Shown: piece after piece, positions 45,664-56,699 of the stretch
Position numbering within the stretch: the stretch's first letter is position 1
Layout of the letters: every line of letters starts with the position of its first letter
Assembly: GCA_024349245.1 (NCBI GenBank)
Contig: JALDNG010000087.1
Span: forward strand, 1,235,001 to 1,299,000
Reading direction: 5' to 3'
DNA: 64,000 bases
DNA from: Neodontobutis hainanensis
Taxonomy: Eukaryota; Chordata; Actinopteri; Gobiiformes; Odontobutidae
The notes under the pieces: model-generated
Databases searched by the model: none
What the model saw: the letters and a program-made list of their open reading frames with translations, nothing else
What the model was told of the DNA's origin: nothing
Program-made: the position numbers and the translations under genes

Positions 45664-45910
45664 GGTGCATGTGGCAGAGTGGTTAGTACTCCTGCTTTCG
45701 GCTTCCTCCCACCGTCCAAAGACATGCATGTACAGGTTAACTGGCAACTCTAAAGTGTCCCTAGAATGAATGTGAGAGTGAATGGTTGTCTGTCTCTAAG
45801 TGTCAGCCTTGCATCTAACTGGCCGTTGTACAGGGTGTTACCCGCCTCAGGCCCAAAGCTGCTGGAATAGGCTCCTGTCACCCGTGACCCTCAACGGGAC
45901 TAAGTGGTAT
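45664..45910 (+). repeat. SINE with L2-like tail, B-box region deleted
   Basis: An A-box-like head TGGCAGAGTGGTTAG (45672-45686) runs straight into GGCTTCCTCCCACCGTCCAA and the common fish repeat body (GACATGCATGTACAGGTTAA, CAGGGTGTTACCCGCCTCAG, TGGAATAGGCTCC). Full copies of this family have a B box and more leader between these parts, so an internal deletion is inferred. Confidence 0.65.
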
Positions 45911-48900
45911 AAAATTAATGTTCATTTTGTTTTGATTTTGCGAGATGTGGATAGGTGGATATGCCTCGTGACTCTGCATTACATAGTGCTCTGTTAAACT
46001 TGGTTGACTTGGCCTATTCTTTCTTTTTATGTACTTTAAGGTAAAAAGCCACAAACGGTTGCTTTAAATAATGAATCAAATAAAGCCGCCTTTAGACAGA
46101 AATTGCTCACAGTTCCACAGTATGTAAATACACACTGTAGTAGTACATTCTTCACCTTCTGGCAGCAGCATGTTGGCTACTGTCGCCCTGCAGCTTTGAT
46201 AAGTGCTGGTGACCCAGCGTTTGGAGCAGTGTCCCCTGCAGGAGGCGTGTTTTACACCCTGTCAGTCCAAAAGCACCTGAGGACACACCAGCTGCTGATC
46301 CCTCTGATGTGGAACCGGACCAAGACAGCAACTCAACCATCTGTCCATCTGCTGCGCGGCCTCTCAATCTGACTGAAGGGCTGCACCCCCGCTGACTTTG
46401 GCTTAAGGTGAGGTCAGGGCTGAGCAGTGATAAATCACCTGCAAATATCTGTCACAATATGAAAACAAAGATATTATATTTACGGCCAGGAATAGCAAAG
46501 ATAGTGACAACAAAAATAAAGTAAGTACTAGGAAACGTGGTTGTTTAAGACAGCACAAGTGAGCCCAAGCCATAGTTCAGAAAAGACCAAATGTTTAAGG
46601 GACCTATTAAAAACCTATTACATTTGCAAATTACATATTAAAAGCCAAGAGTTTGACAGTTCAACCAATTTAAAGACCATTCATGTCCAAGCGTAATACA
46701 CCTGGTGTATTCACAGTTTATGTGTAGTGTAGTTTAGTAGAGTCTGAGGGTTTTCCAGTGAAAAAAAAGAAGCTTTTTTTTAATTCATTGGGTTTAATTT
46801 AAAATCCTTTGGCTTTTGAACCCTTTTTGAAAAAAGGGGTTGCATAACTGATCCCTCATTTTACAATAGCTGTGTTTCCATTAAAGGGCAAGTGAATTTG
46901 AATTGTTAAAAGTAAAATGCAACCACTGTCTCTTGAAGTGTAAAGATATTAAAGAAACTAGTCTGGTGATAGGGCAGACACTGCTCCCCAGTCTATGGCT
47001 CTGTCTGTTAGGACTTATACCTGAAGCTTTGAAAACGTACAAAGACAGTGTTAGGACTATGTTTAGGTGAAAAAAATTAATAATAATAATAATAATAATA
47101 AAAAGAATATATAACAAAAAATAAAGTTATTTTTTTTTCAGTTTCACTTTTGCAGAAACCTGAAGATAAACAGATCTCTTTCCTAAGTGCTGTATAAGAT
47201 AGTTTTCCATCAATTTCATTTTTATACCAGTTTGTTTAATATGCACATTATGAAACAACTAGGAGCCGTTTTGTTTTTACAGAGAAAAAACAGACAAAAA
47301 AAACTTATTTTCCTTGAATAATTTAATTATTATTTTCCTGTTATGTTGCTGGAGGCTTTGGGCAGGAGTGCTAACCACTGTTCCACAATGACACTGCTCA
47401 TCCATCAGTATGTACAGCTGATGAATGATAACAGCACTGATTGATAACCAGCTGGAGTCAGATACTATCATCTATATTTATTTTCTTTGACAGTAAACAA
47501 AACACAACATCTGCATGCAATATGATACTTCTGGATTCATTTTCTCACAGCATCAGGAAACTTACAGATCTAAGACTGTGTATGATACATTGAAAAGGTT
47601 TTAGTCTGGGTCTGGATACACTCTAGTCACTGTCATAATAAGGTCTTAATGTGGTCTTGACTCCAATACTAGTGGCAACATTGCAGAATGCAATTTCACA
47701 CTTCTGACCCCTCCTTTCTACACTCTTTGAGCACCTACGGTAGCCTTGTTGGGACATGCTGTAGTCTATGAACAACCTTAGTGGATACTGGTTCAGATGG
47801 TTAATTTTTTTGTTCATTATTAATCCTAAACCTTTATGTAAGACTGTGTGTTCAATGTGTAACACAAATGCACTTCTTCTCAAGCTGTGCTCAGTTTGTC
47901 CTTGATGGGCAGCTGTAGTCCTAAACAGAAGTTACTATTAAACATTAAACATCAAAATTTTACAGAATAAAGGTAGGTTGTGTTTATACAAAATAAAAAT
48001 AAAAAAAACACACACAGAGTAGGCCTACAACACAGTCATATTGTCATAAATCATACTGGACTAGCTCTTTCTTTGGCTCGCATGTCGAGGTGGGAGTAAA
48101 TGTTTAAAGCGTGAATGTGGGAGAAGTCATGTTAAATGAATCATGGCGCATAAAGATAATAATGTTTGAAGTAAATTGTGTAATAGGAAACCACTAGTCT
48201 GTTAAAGCAAATATCATCAACAATCTTTTAATGCTCTATGATTCTGAGGAATGACTGAGGAAATACAACACGAGTGCCAGACATTAGGAAGGAGGGGCTA
48301 CAACGTAACACAGAATTAAAATACTAACTGTGGGCTTTACCTTTGGTTTTAAAGTAGACTATACTATTTTATATCTCATGCACTATTGCGGTAATGATTT
48401 TATGTTTTTAATTTTTTTTATGCATTTTGTTCACTATTGCCAACATGCATTTATATTTTAGAAAAAGGAGTTAGGCAGACCACAATACATTTTCAGTTTT
48501 AAAAAGTGCATTAGCCTTCCAAAACCTCTAATTCTGAACATTTTGGTTATAGCCAACAGCAACCATCTAATAGCTGGCTTGGGGAACTTTTTAGCACTTT
48601 TACCCTATATGCTAATGCTAAACAAAACAGCTGCCAGATACTTGAGAAGACAATGTTGTCTATCAGTAGAACACTGACTCTAGATTTTAACACACTCCCT
48701 GATAAATGAGTGGAATATACTGCTGCTTTTGTTGCTGCGTTGAGTGTATCTCTGGTCACTACACACACTGACTTTTGACCTTCTTACTGTGTTATGCCAT
48801 GTTGCTGAACCAGAAACCTAAAACATCATTACACCAAGAACAAACACGAAAGAGTTGTTCAAGTGCAAGATAATAAATTACACACTCTGCTTTAATCTGT

Positions 48901-48981
48901 CTAAAAAGAGACATGAGACAATTGCCAGATGAAAACTATATATGACACTTCTACCATCGATTTCTTGTAAACCAATGTAGA
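45911..48981. other. Intergenic DNA
   Basis: A short minus-strand SINE-head fragment (GTGGAACAGTGGTTAGCACT on the minus strand) lies at about 47339-47396. An (AAT)n run lies at about 47080-47101. The frame at 46103-46372 has no recognisable domain. No gene is supported. Confidence 0.4.
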
Positions 48982-51390
48982 AACCCAATTCCAAAAAAGT
49001 TGGAACACTGTACAAATTATGAATAAAAACTGAATGCAATGATGTGGAAGTTTCAAATTTCACTATTTAATCACAATGTAACATACAGTAGATCCATCCA
49101 TCCATCCATCTTCTACCGCTTATCCGGGGCCGGGTCGCGGGGGCAGCAGTCTAAGCAGAGAAGCCCAGACTTCCCTCTCCCCAGACACTTCCTCCAGCTC
49201 TTCCGGGGGGATACCGAGGCGTTCCCAGGCCAGCCGAGAGACATAGTCCCTCCAGTGTCCTAGGTCTTCCCCGAGGTCTCCTCCCGGTGGGACATGCCCG
49301 GAACACCTCCCTAGGGAGGCGTCCGGGAGGCATCCGAAACAGATGCCCGAGCCACCTCAGCTGGCTCCTCTCGATGTGAAGGAGCAGCGGCTCTACTTTG
49401 AGCTCCTCCCGAGTGACCGAGCTCCTCACCCTATCTCTAAGGGAGCGCCCCGCCACTCTGCGGAGAAAGCTCATTTCGGCCGCCTGTATCCGGGATCTTG
49501 TTCTTTCGGTCATGACCCAAAGCTCATGACCATAGGTGAGAGTAGGAACGTAGATCGACTGGTAAATCGAGAGCTTTGCCTTACAGCTCAGCTCCTTCTT
49601 CACCACAACAGACCGGTACATCGACCGCATTACTGCAGAAGCTGCACCGATCCGTCTGTCGATCTCACGCTCCTTCCCTCACTCGTGAACAAGACCCCGA
49701 GATACTTAAACTCCTCCACTTGAGGCAGGAGCTCTCCACCAACCTGGAGGGGGCAAGCCACCCTTTTCCGACTGAGAACCATGGTCTCAGACTTGGAGGT
49801 GCTGATCCTCATCCCAGCCGCTTCACACTCGGCTGCAAACCGCCCCAGTGAACATTGAAGGTCCTGGCTTGATGGAGCCAACAGGACAACATCATCTGCA
49901 AAAAGCAGAGATGAAATCCTGTGGTCCCCAAACCAGACTCCCTCCGGCCCCTGGCTGCGCCTAGAAATCCTGTCCATAAAGATAATGAACAGGACCGGTG
50001 ACAAAGGGCAGCCCTGCCGGAGTCCAACATTCACCGGGAACAGGTCTGACTTACTGCCGGCAATGCGAACCAAGCTCCTGCTCCGGTCGCACAGGGACCG
50101 GACAGCCCTTAGCAAAGGGCCCCGGACTCCATACTCCCAGAGCACCCCCACAGGGTACCGCGAGGACACAGTCGAATGCCTTCTCCAGATCCACAAAGCA
50201 CATGTGGACTGGTTGGGCAAACTCCCATAATCCCTCCAGCACCCTGGAGAGGGTATAGAGCTGGTCCAGTGTTCCACGACCGGGACGAAAACCGCATTGT
50301 TCCTCCTGGATCTGAGGTTCGACTATCGGCCGCATTCTCCTCTCCAGTACCCTGGCATAGACTTTCCCGGGGAGGCTGAGGAGTGTGATCCCTCTGTAGT
50401 TGGAACACACCCTCCGGTCCCCCTTCTTAAAAAGAGGGACCACCACCCCGGTCTGCCAGTCCAGAGGTACTGTCCCCAAACGCCACGCGATGTTGCAGAG
50501 GCGTGTCAGCCAAGACAGCCCCACAACATCCAGAGACTTGAGGTACTCAGGGCGTACCTCATCCACCCCCGGTGCCTTGCCACCGAGGAGCTTCCCAACT
50601 ACCTCAGTGACTTCAGCCTGAGTGATGGACGAGTCCACCTCTGAGCCCTCGGCCTCTGCTTCCTCAGTGGAAGACGTGACGGTGGGGTTGAGGAGATCCT
50701 CGAAGTATTCCTTCCACCGTCCAACAATATCCCCAGTTGAGGTCAGCAGATTCCCACCTCCACTGTAAACAGTGTTGGCAGGGCACTGCTTCCCCCTCCT
50801 GAGGCGCCGGACGGTTTGCCAGAATTTCTTCGAGGCCGACCGATAGTCTTTTTCCATGGCCTCACCGAACTCCTCCCAGACCCGAGTTTTTGCCTCCACA
50901 ACCACCCGTGCTGCAGCTCGCTTGGCCTGCCGGTACCTATCAGCTGCCTCAGGAGTCCCACAAGCCAACCAGGCTCGATAGGTCTCCTTCTTCAGCTTGA
51001 CGGCCTCCCTTACTTCCGGTGTCCACCACCGGGTTCGGGGATTGCCGCCACGACAGGCACCGGAGACTTTGCGGCCACAGCTTCGAGTGGCTGCGTCGAC
51101 AATGGAGGTGGAGAACATGGTCCACTCGGACTCAATGTCTCCAGTCTCCCTCGGGATCTGGTCGAAGCTCTGTCGGAGGTGGGAGTTAAAGTGATAAACA
51201 TGGCCTTGTCTCATCTTTTTTGAGATGTGTTGATTCCATGAAATTTTTAATCAACATATTTTTCCCTTAAAATTATAAATTTTTTCAGTTTAAACATTTG
51301 ATATGTCATCTATGTTGTATTCTGAATAAAATATTGAAACTGGAAACTTCCACATCATTCCATTCTGTTTTTATTCACAATATGTACATT
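48982..51390. mobile_element. Long-TIR DNA transposon interrupted by a LINE
   Basis: About 52 bases at 49009-49060 (starting TGTACAAATTATGAATAAAA) recur inverted with few mismatches at 51337-51388 (minus strand TGTACATATTGTGAATAAAA), giving terminal or subterminal inverted repeats. The left side extends outward to AACCCAATTCCAAAAAAGTT at 48982, which has no partner on the right, so the right tip seems lost. Between the arms, most of the sequence is the LINE at 49091-51193. No transposase is visible. Confidence 0.7.
49091..51193 (-). mobile_element. Rex3-like (RTE clade) LINE, 5'-truncated
   Basis: The minus strand ends in (GGAT)n, typical of RTE tails. It has the RT with CGFRPGRGTLDQLYTLSRVL, VHMCFVDLEKAFDCV, GLRQGCPLSPVLF and FADD (plus-strand coordinates 49891-49902), and the C-terminal RWLGHLFRMPPGRLPREVF. 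It loses similarity to the longer copy at 53601-56685 at about 51193, in the region after the endonuclease, so the 5' end is missing. The RT is split over three frames. No clear target duplication was found. Confidence 0.88.
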
Positions 51391-51393
51391 GCT

Positions 51394-51888
51394 GTAGTCA
51401 AGTCACTAGTTTTTAAATCCAAGTAACCAAAAACTAGTCCAAGTTGAGTCCGAGTCGAGTCATCTTTAGTTAAACTGCAAGTCACCAAAGAAAGGTCCAG
51501 GCTGAGTCCAAGCAAACCAAAGTGAGTTACAAATCTGAAAAGTGTGGGGGCCAAACGGACTGTTTTGTATAAGCCTTTTTCATGACAAAGCATTAATTAG
51601 GGCTATAGCCTAATAGGCTCAACTTCTGGGTCACATTGAGGGGCTGGGAGTTAAATAAGAACAGCTCGTCCTGCTCTGAACACATGCAACAGGCAGAGGT
51701 TGTGTGGCGTTGTTGCTGAGCGTTAAGTCAAGAGTCCTTGTGTCTGAGAATAAACCAGTCCAAGTTCAAGTCTGAGACATTAAAAAGCAAGTCTGTGTCC
51801 AAGTCAAGTCATTGAGGCTTCCCCTCGAGTCGAGTCACAAAACTGAGCCTGAGGACTCAATTTGGGTCTGAGTCCAAGACTTGAAAAC
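51394..51888. repeat. AAGTC/GAGTC-word-rich repeat
   Basis: Words such as AGTCCAAGT, GAGTCGAGTC and CAAGTCAAGTC recur many times at both ends of this stretch (51398-51520 and 51760-51885), with a less repetitive middle. This pattern is common in fish transposon ends. I cannot define the family. Confidence 0.45.
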
Positions 51889-52108
51889 ATTTACATTTAG
51901 TCATTTAGCTGATGCTTTTACCCAAAGTGTGAATTGTGTATTCACCAGTGTTACAGCTGGAACACCACTGGGTGCAGGTGGGTTAAGTGTCAACAACAGC
52001 GTCCTTGGGCACTGTTGTTGTGCCCAAGGAGAGCTGGACTCGAACCACCAATCTTCCGGTTGAGGAACAACCGTCCCTCAGCCGTTCTACCGTTCTGCGC
52101 CCCAGGAC
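51889..52108 (-). repeat. tRNA-derived SINE, minus strand
   Basis: On the minus strand there is an A-box-like CGGCTGAGGG (about 52077-52086) and a B box GGTTCGAGTCC (52036-52046) at suitable spacing. A perfect 10-bp-stem hairpin follows (52003-52029), then a body ending in the fish SINE word matching plus-strand TTTAGTCATTTAGCTGATGC (about 51896-51915). Confidence 0.55.
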
Positions 52109-53586
52109 TCTATCTCTGAAATGTACAGCAATCCGCAACAACTATTAGATATAACTCATCTGAGTCTCCGGATTGGATATTTATGTAAGTGCAAAACGGA
52201 CAGTGTGTGATTTAAAGACAAAGCAGAGGAAAAATATTTCAGAGATGGGACAGTCCTGTATCTTATAATCTTATTGTCTATATCTTATTGTCTCCCAATT
52301 TGGAGAAGCAGACAGGGGCCGAAACAAAGGCTTTGTGCTGATGTTGAAAAATATTAACACATTTAAAGTAAAAAAAAAAAAACGTCAGCAATTACAACAC
52401 AAATGTTGACATGAGAAGCCTAAACTTTTACATTCAAGTTGGTACAAACTGAGATTCACTGTAACCATGACAATTATCAACACACACTTAAAAAGAAGCA
52501 TACACGAGTTGTTTTGTGGACAAACCTTCCACTCGCATGATTTGAATCTGGTGTGTTATGCAGGTTGTAATGGTGAGCACGGTGCTGTAACAGGACCTGA
52601 GTGCTCTGACAGCAAACAGACAGCCCTGATGCAGGCGCATTACAGATACAGGAAGGTATTCATGGCCCACATGGATCACATTTATCCAAGAAAACTCTTT
52701 TTCAGATCATCACTACGGGATTACACTGACGAGCAGACACATTATACTAACCCGATCCGATCAAATGTAACAATGCGGTATTTGTAGAAACATGGACACT
52801 GCGTTATATCTTACCTACATCCCAGAAACATGTTTTTATCCTGTGTTTGAACAGTAGCATTTTATATTAAAGTAAATTAAATAAATTACAGAGGTACTTT
52901 TCCAGGACTTAGTTTAAATCGACAATACCGCTTTTTCTTTAGTTTTTTTTGTGCATTTGAGAAAAATTTTTTATCACCATATTGTAAAAGGAATGTTCCG
53001 TGAAAAAACAAGACCTTAAAATGTAATCTAGACTTTGCTGCCATTGGCTTTTGGTCTAGTCAGCTTATAAACTTTGAAGCAATGGGGGCCAAAACACACT
53101 TACAAGGAGAAGCAACACCAAAAAAATAAACAAACCAAGAAAAATAGATTAAAGATAGGCAAAGTGAAAAATAAGTGAAAAGTACAACCCATTTTGTCAG
53201 TGTTTAATAGGACTTGATATGACATAGGCCTGTTAGTATTTTGAACAAATATATATTAATTCTCAGTCAAATTTTTTTATTATCATAAAAATCAAAATGT
53301 GCTACTTCCTTGTGGAACCGCTCTGTGTACAAAGTATACTTAATTTACATAAGCACAAGTTTACAATAAAAATGCTTATCTTCATTCTCCAACTTTGTAG
53401 AATAAATTTAGGGAAAAGGTGTTGGCCGTTGTAAACAGAGACCACTTCCTGTCAACATAAAAGCCTTGGGCTAAATGATTAGCGCTGCGGAATAACTAAT
53501 AATTTAAAAGGTGAATAATCGCGTTGGAGTAGCCTACATATTTTGACATGTTTAGTGTTTATCAGATGTCTTTTTGAGACTGTAGC
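52109..53586. other. Intergenic DNA
   Basis: AT-rich. The frame at 52467-52787 (106 codons) shows no domain. Nothing else is recognised. Confidence 0.4.
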
Positions 53587-53600
53587 TTTCAGGCTACCAT

Positions 53601-56600
53601 CCATTCATCCATCTTCTACCGCTTATCCGGGGCCGGGTCGCAGGGGCAGCAGTCTAAGCAGAGACGCCCAGACTTCCCGCTCCCCAGACACTTCCTCCAG
53701 CTCTTCTGGGGGGATACCGAGGCGTTCCCAGGCCAGCCGAGAGACATAGTCCCTCCAGCGTGTCCTAGGTCTTCCCCGGGGTCTCCTCCCGTTGGGACAT
53801 TCCCAAAACACCTCCCTAGGGAGGCGTCCAGGAGGCATCTGAAACAGATGCCCGAGCCACCTCAGCTGGCTCCTCTCAATGTGGAGGAGCAGCGGCTCTA
53901 CTTTGAGCTCCTCTCCAGTGACCAAGCTCCTCACCCTATCGCTAAGGGAGCGCCCCGCCACTCTGCGGAGAAAGCTCATTTTGGTCGCTTGTATCCGGGA
54001 TCTTGTTCTTTCGGTCATGACCCAAAGCTCATGACCATAGGTGAGAGTAGGAACGTAGATTGACTGGTAAATCGAGAGCTTCACCTTACAGCTCAGCTCC
54101 TTCTTCACCACAACAGACTGGTACATCGACCGCATTGCTGCAGAAGCTGCACCGATCCGTCTGTCAATCTCACGTTCCCTCCTTCCTTCACTCGTGAACA
54201 AGACCCCAAGATACTTGAATTCCTCCACCAACCTGAAGAGGATAAGCCACCCTTTTAACGACTGAGAACCATGGTCTCAGACTTGGAGGTGCTGATCCTC
54301 ATCCCAGCCGCTTCACACTCGGCTGCAAACCGTCCCAGTGCACACTGAAGGTCCTGGCTTGATGGAGCCAACAGGACAACATCATCTGCAAAAAGCAGAG
54401 ACGAAATCCTGTGGTCCCCAAACCAGACTCCCTCCGGCCCCTGGCTGCGCCTAGAAATCCTTTCCATAAAGATAATGAACAGGACCGGTGACAAAGGGCA
54501 GCCCTGCCGGAGTCCAACATTCACCGGGAACAGGTCTGACTTACTGCCGGCAATGCGAACCAAGCTCCTGCTCCGGTCGGACAGCCCTTATCAAAGGGCT
54601 CCAGACCCTATACTCTCAGAGCACCCCCCACAGGGTGCCACGAGGGACACAGTCGAATGCCTTCTCCAGATCCACAAAACACATGTGGACTGGTTGGGCA
54701 AACTTCCATAAACCCTCCAGCACCCTGGAGAGGGTATAGAGCTGGTCCAGTGTTCCACGACCGGGACAAAAAAATGCATTGTTCCTCCGGAATCCGAGGT
54801 TCAACTATCGGCCGCATTCTCCTCTCCAGTACCCTGGCATAGACTTTCCCAGGGAGGCTGAGGAGTGTGATCCCTCTGTAGTTGGAACACACCCTCCGGT
54901 CCCCCTTCTTGAAAAGAGGGACCATCACCCCGGTCTGCCAGGCCAGAGGTACTGTCCCCAACCGCCACGCGATGTTGTAGAGATGTGTCAAGTAAGACAG
55001 CCCTACAACATTCAGAGACTTGAGGTACTCAGGGTGTATCTCATCCACCCCCGGTGTCTTGCCACCGAGGAGCTTCCCAACTAACTCAGTGACTTCGGCT
55101 TGGGTGATGGACGAGTCCACCTCCAAGCCCTCGGCCTCTGCTTCCTCAGTGGAAGACGTGTTGGTGGGGTTGAGGAGATCCTCGAAGTATTCCTTCCACC
55201 GTCCAACAATATCCCCAGTTGAAGTCAGCAGATTCCCACCTCCACTGTAAACAGTGTTGGCAGGGCACTGCTTCCACCTCCTGAGGCGCCGGACGGTTTG
55301 CCAGAATTTCTTCGAGGCCGACCGATAGTCCTTTTCCATGGCCTCACCAAACTCCTCCCAGACCCGAGTTTTAGCCTCCACGACCACCTGGGCTGCAGTC
55401 CGCTTGGCCTGCCGGTATCTATCAGCTGCCTCAGGAGTCCCACAAGCCAACCAGGCTCAGTAGGTCTCCTTCTTCAGCTTGACGGCATCCCTTACTTCCG
55501 GTGTCCACCACCGGGTTCGGGGGTTGCCGCCATGACAGGCACCGGAGACTTTACGGCCACAGCTTCGAGTGGCTGCATCGACAATGGAGGTGGAGAACAT
55601 AGTCCACTCAGACTCAATGTCTCCAACCTCCCTCGGGATCTGGTCGAAGCTCTGTCGGAGGTGGGAGTTAAAGATCTTTTTGACAGGGGGCTCTGCCAAA
55701 CGTTCCCAACAGACCCTCACAGTACGTTTGGGCCTGCCGAGTCTGTCCAGCTTTCTCCCCCGCCATCGGATCCAACTCACCACCAGGTGGTGATCAGTTG
55801 ATAGCTCCGCCCCTCTCGTCACCCGAGTGTCCAAGACATACGGTCGCAGGTCAGATGAAACAACTACAAAGTCGATCATCGATCTCCGGCCTAGGGTGTC
55901 CTGGTGCTACGTGCACTCCCAATCACGCCTCTCCAGGTGTCACTGTCGCTGCCCAAGTGAGCGTTGAAGTCCCCCAGTAGAATGACGGAGTCCCCGGTCG
56001 AAGCACTTTCCAGCACCCCTCCCAGAGACTCCAAGAAGGCCGGGTACTCTGCACTGCCATTTGGCCCGTAAGCACAAATAACAGTGAGAGACCTATCCCC
56101 GACCCGAAGGCGCAGGGAAGCGACCCTCTCATTCACTGGGTTGAACTCCAACACATGGCGGCTGAGCTGGGGGGCAATGAGCAAGCCCACACCGGCCTGC
56201 CGCCTCTCACCGCAGTCCACTCCAGAGTAGTGGAGAGTCCAGCGTCTCTCAAGGATTTGGGTTCAAGAGCCCGAGCTGTGCGTGGAGGTGAGCCCGACTA
56301 TCTCTAGTCGGTATCTCTCAACTTCCCGGACAAGCTCAGGCTCCTTCCCCGCCAACGAGGTGACATTCCATGTCCCTATCGCCAGATTCCGTGTCCGAGG
56401 ATTGGGTCGCCGAGGCCTCCGCCTTTGACTGCCACCCAATCCACTTTGCACCGGCCCCTTACAGTTCCTCCCGCAAAGGAGCGACGTGTGGCTGGGAGGT
56501 TCGGCCCCACGTCGCTCCTTTGGGCTGAGCCCGGCCGGGCCCCGTGGGAAAAAACATGGCCACCAGACGCTTGCATGCGAGCCCCAACCCCGGGCCTGGC

Positions 56601-56685
56601 TCCAGAGTGGGGCCCCAGTTGCGCCATACCGGGCGATGTCACGGTCCTTGGTCTTATTCATAAGGGAGTTTTAACCGCTCTGTCT
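53601..56685 (-). mobile_element. Rex3-like (RTE clade) LINE, near full length
   Basis: The 14-bp word TTTCAGGCTACCAT is directly repeated at 53587-53600 and 56686-56699, a LINE-type target duplication that fixes both ends. On the minus strand, the 5' part (56661 down to about 55870) encodes an AP-like endonuclease: LAIGTWNVTSL, VILLGDFNAHLG, STDHHLVVSWI. The RT follows (ELVGKLLGGKTPGVDEIHPE, GLRQGCPLSPVLF, FADD at 54381-54392 on the plus strand), with the C-terminal zinc/helix region RWLGHLF. The tail is ATGGATGAATGG. The frame is broken at several places (about 56260, 55880, 55450, 54780, 54580, 54240), so it is inactive. Confidence 0.92.
54608..55879 (-). pseudogene. LINE endonuclease end and N-terminal reverse transcriptase, frameshifted
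   Basis: Two adjoining frames (55457-55879 and 54608-55450) are separated by a stop at about 55451-55456; they carry STDHHLVVSWIRWRGRKLD and then the RT finger and palm start. The RT continues in other frames at 54255-54563 (FADD motif) and 53623-54231. Together these show a once-continuous protein with point and indel damage. Confidence 0.85.
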
Positions 56686-56699
56686 TTTCAGGCTACCAT

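Noticed and set aside
49151..50258. Plus-strand frames opposite the LINE reverse transcriptase
   Set aside because: Antisense shadows of the minus-strand LINE, repeated in the same way opposite the second copy.
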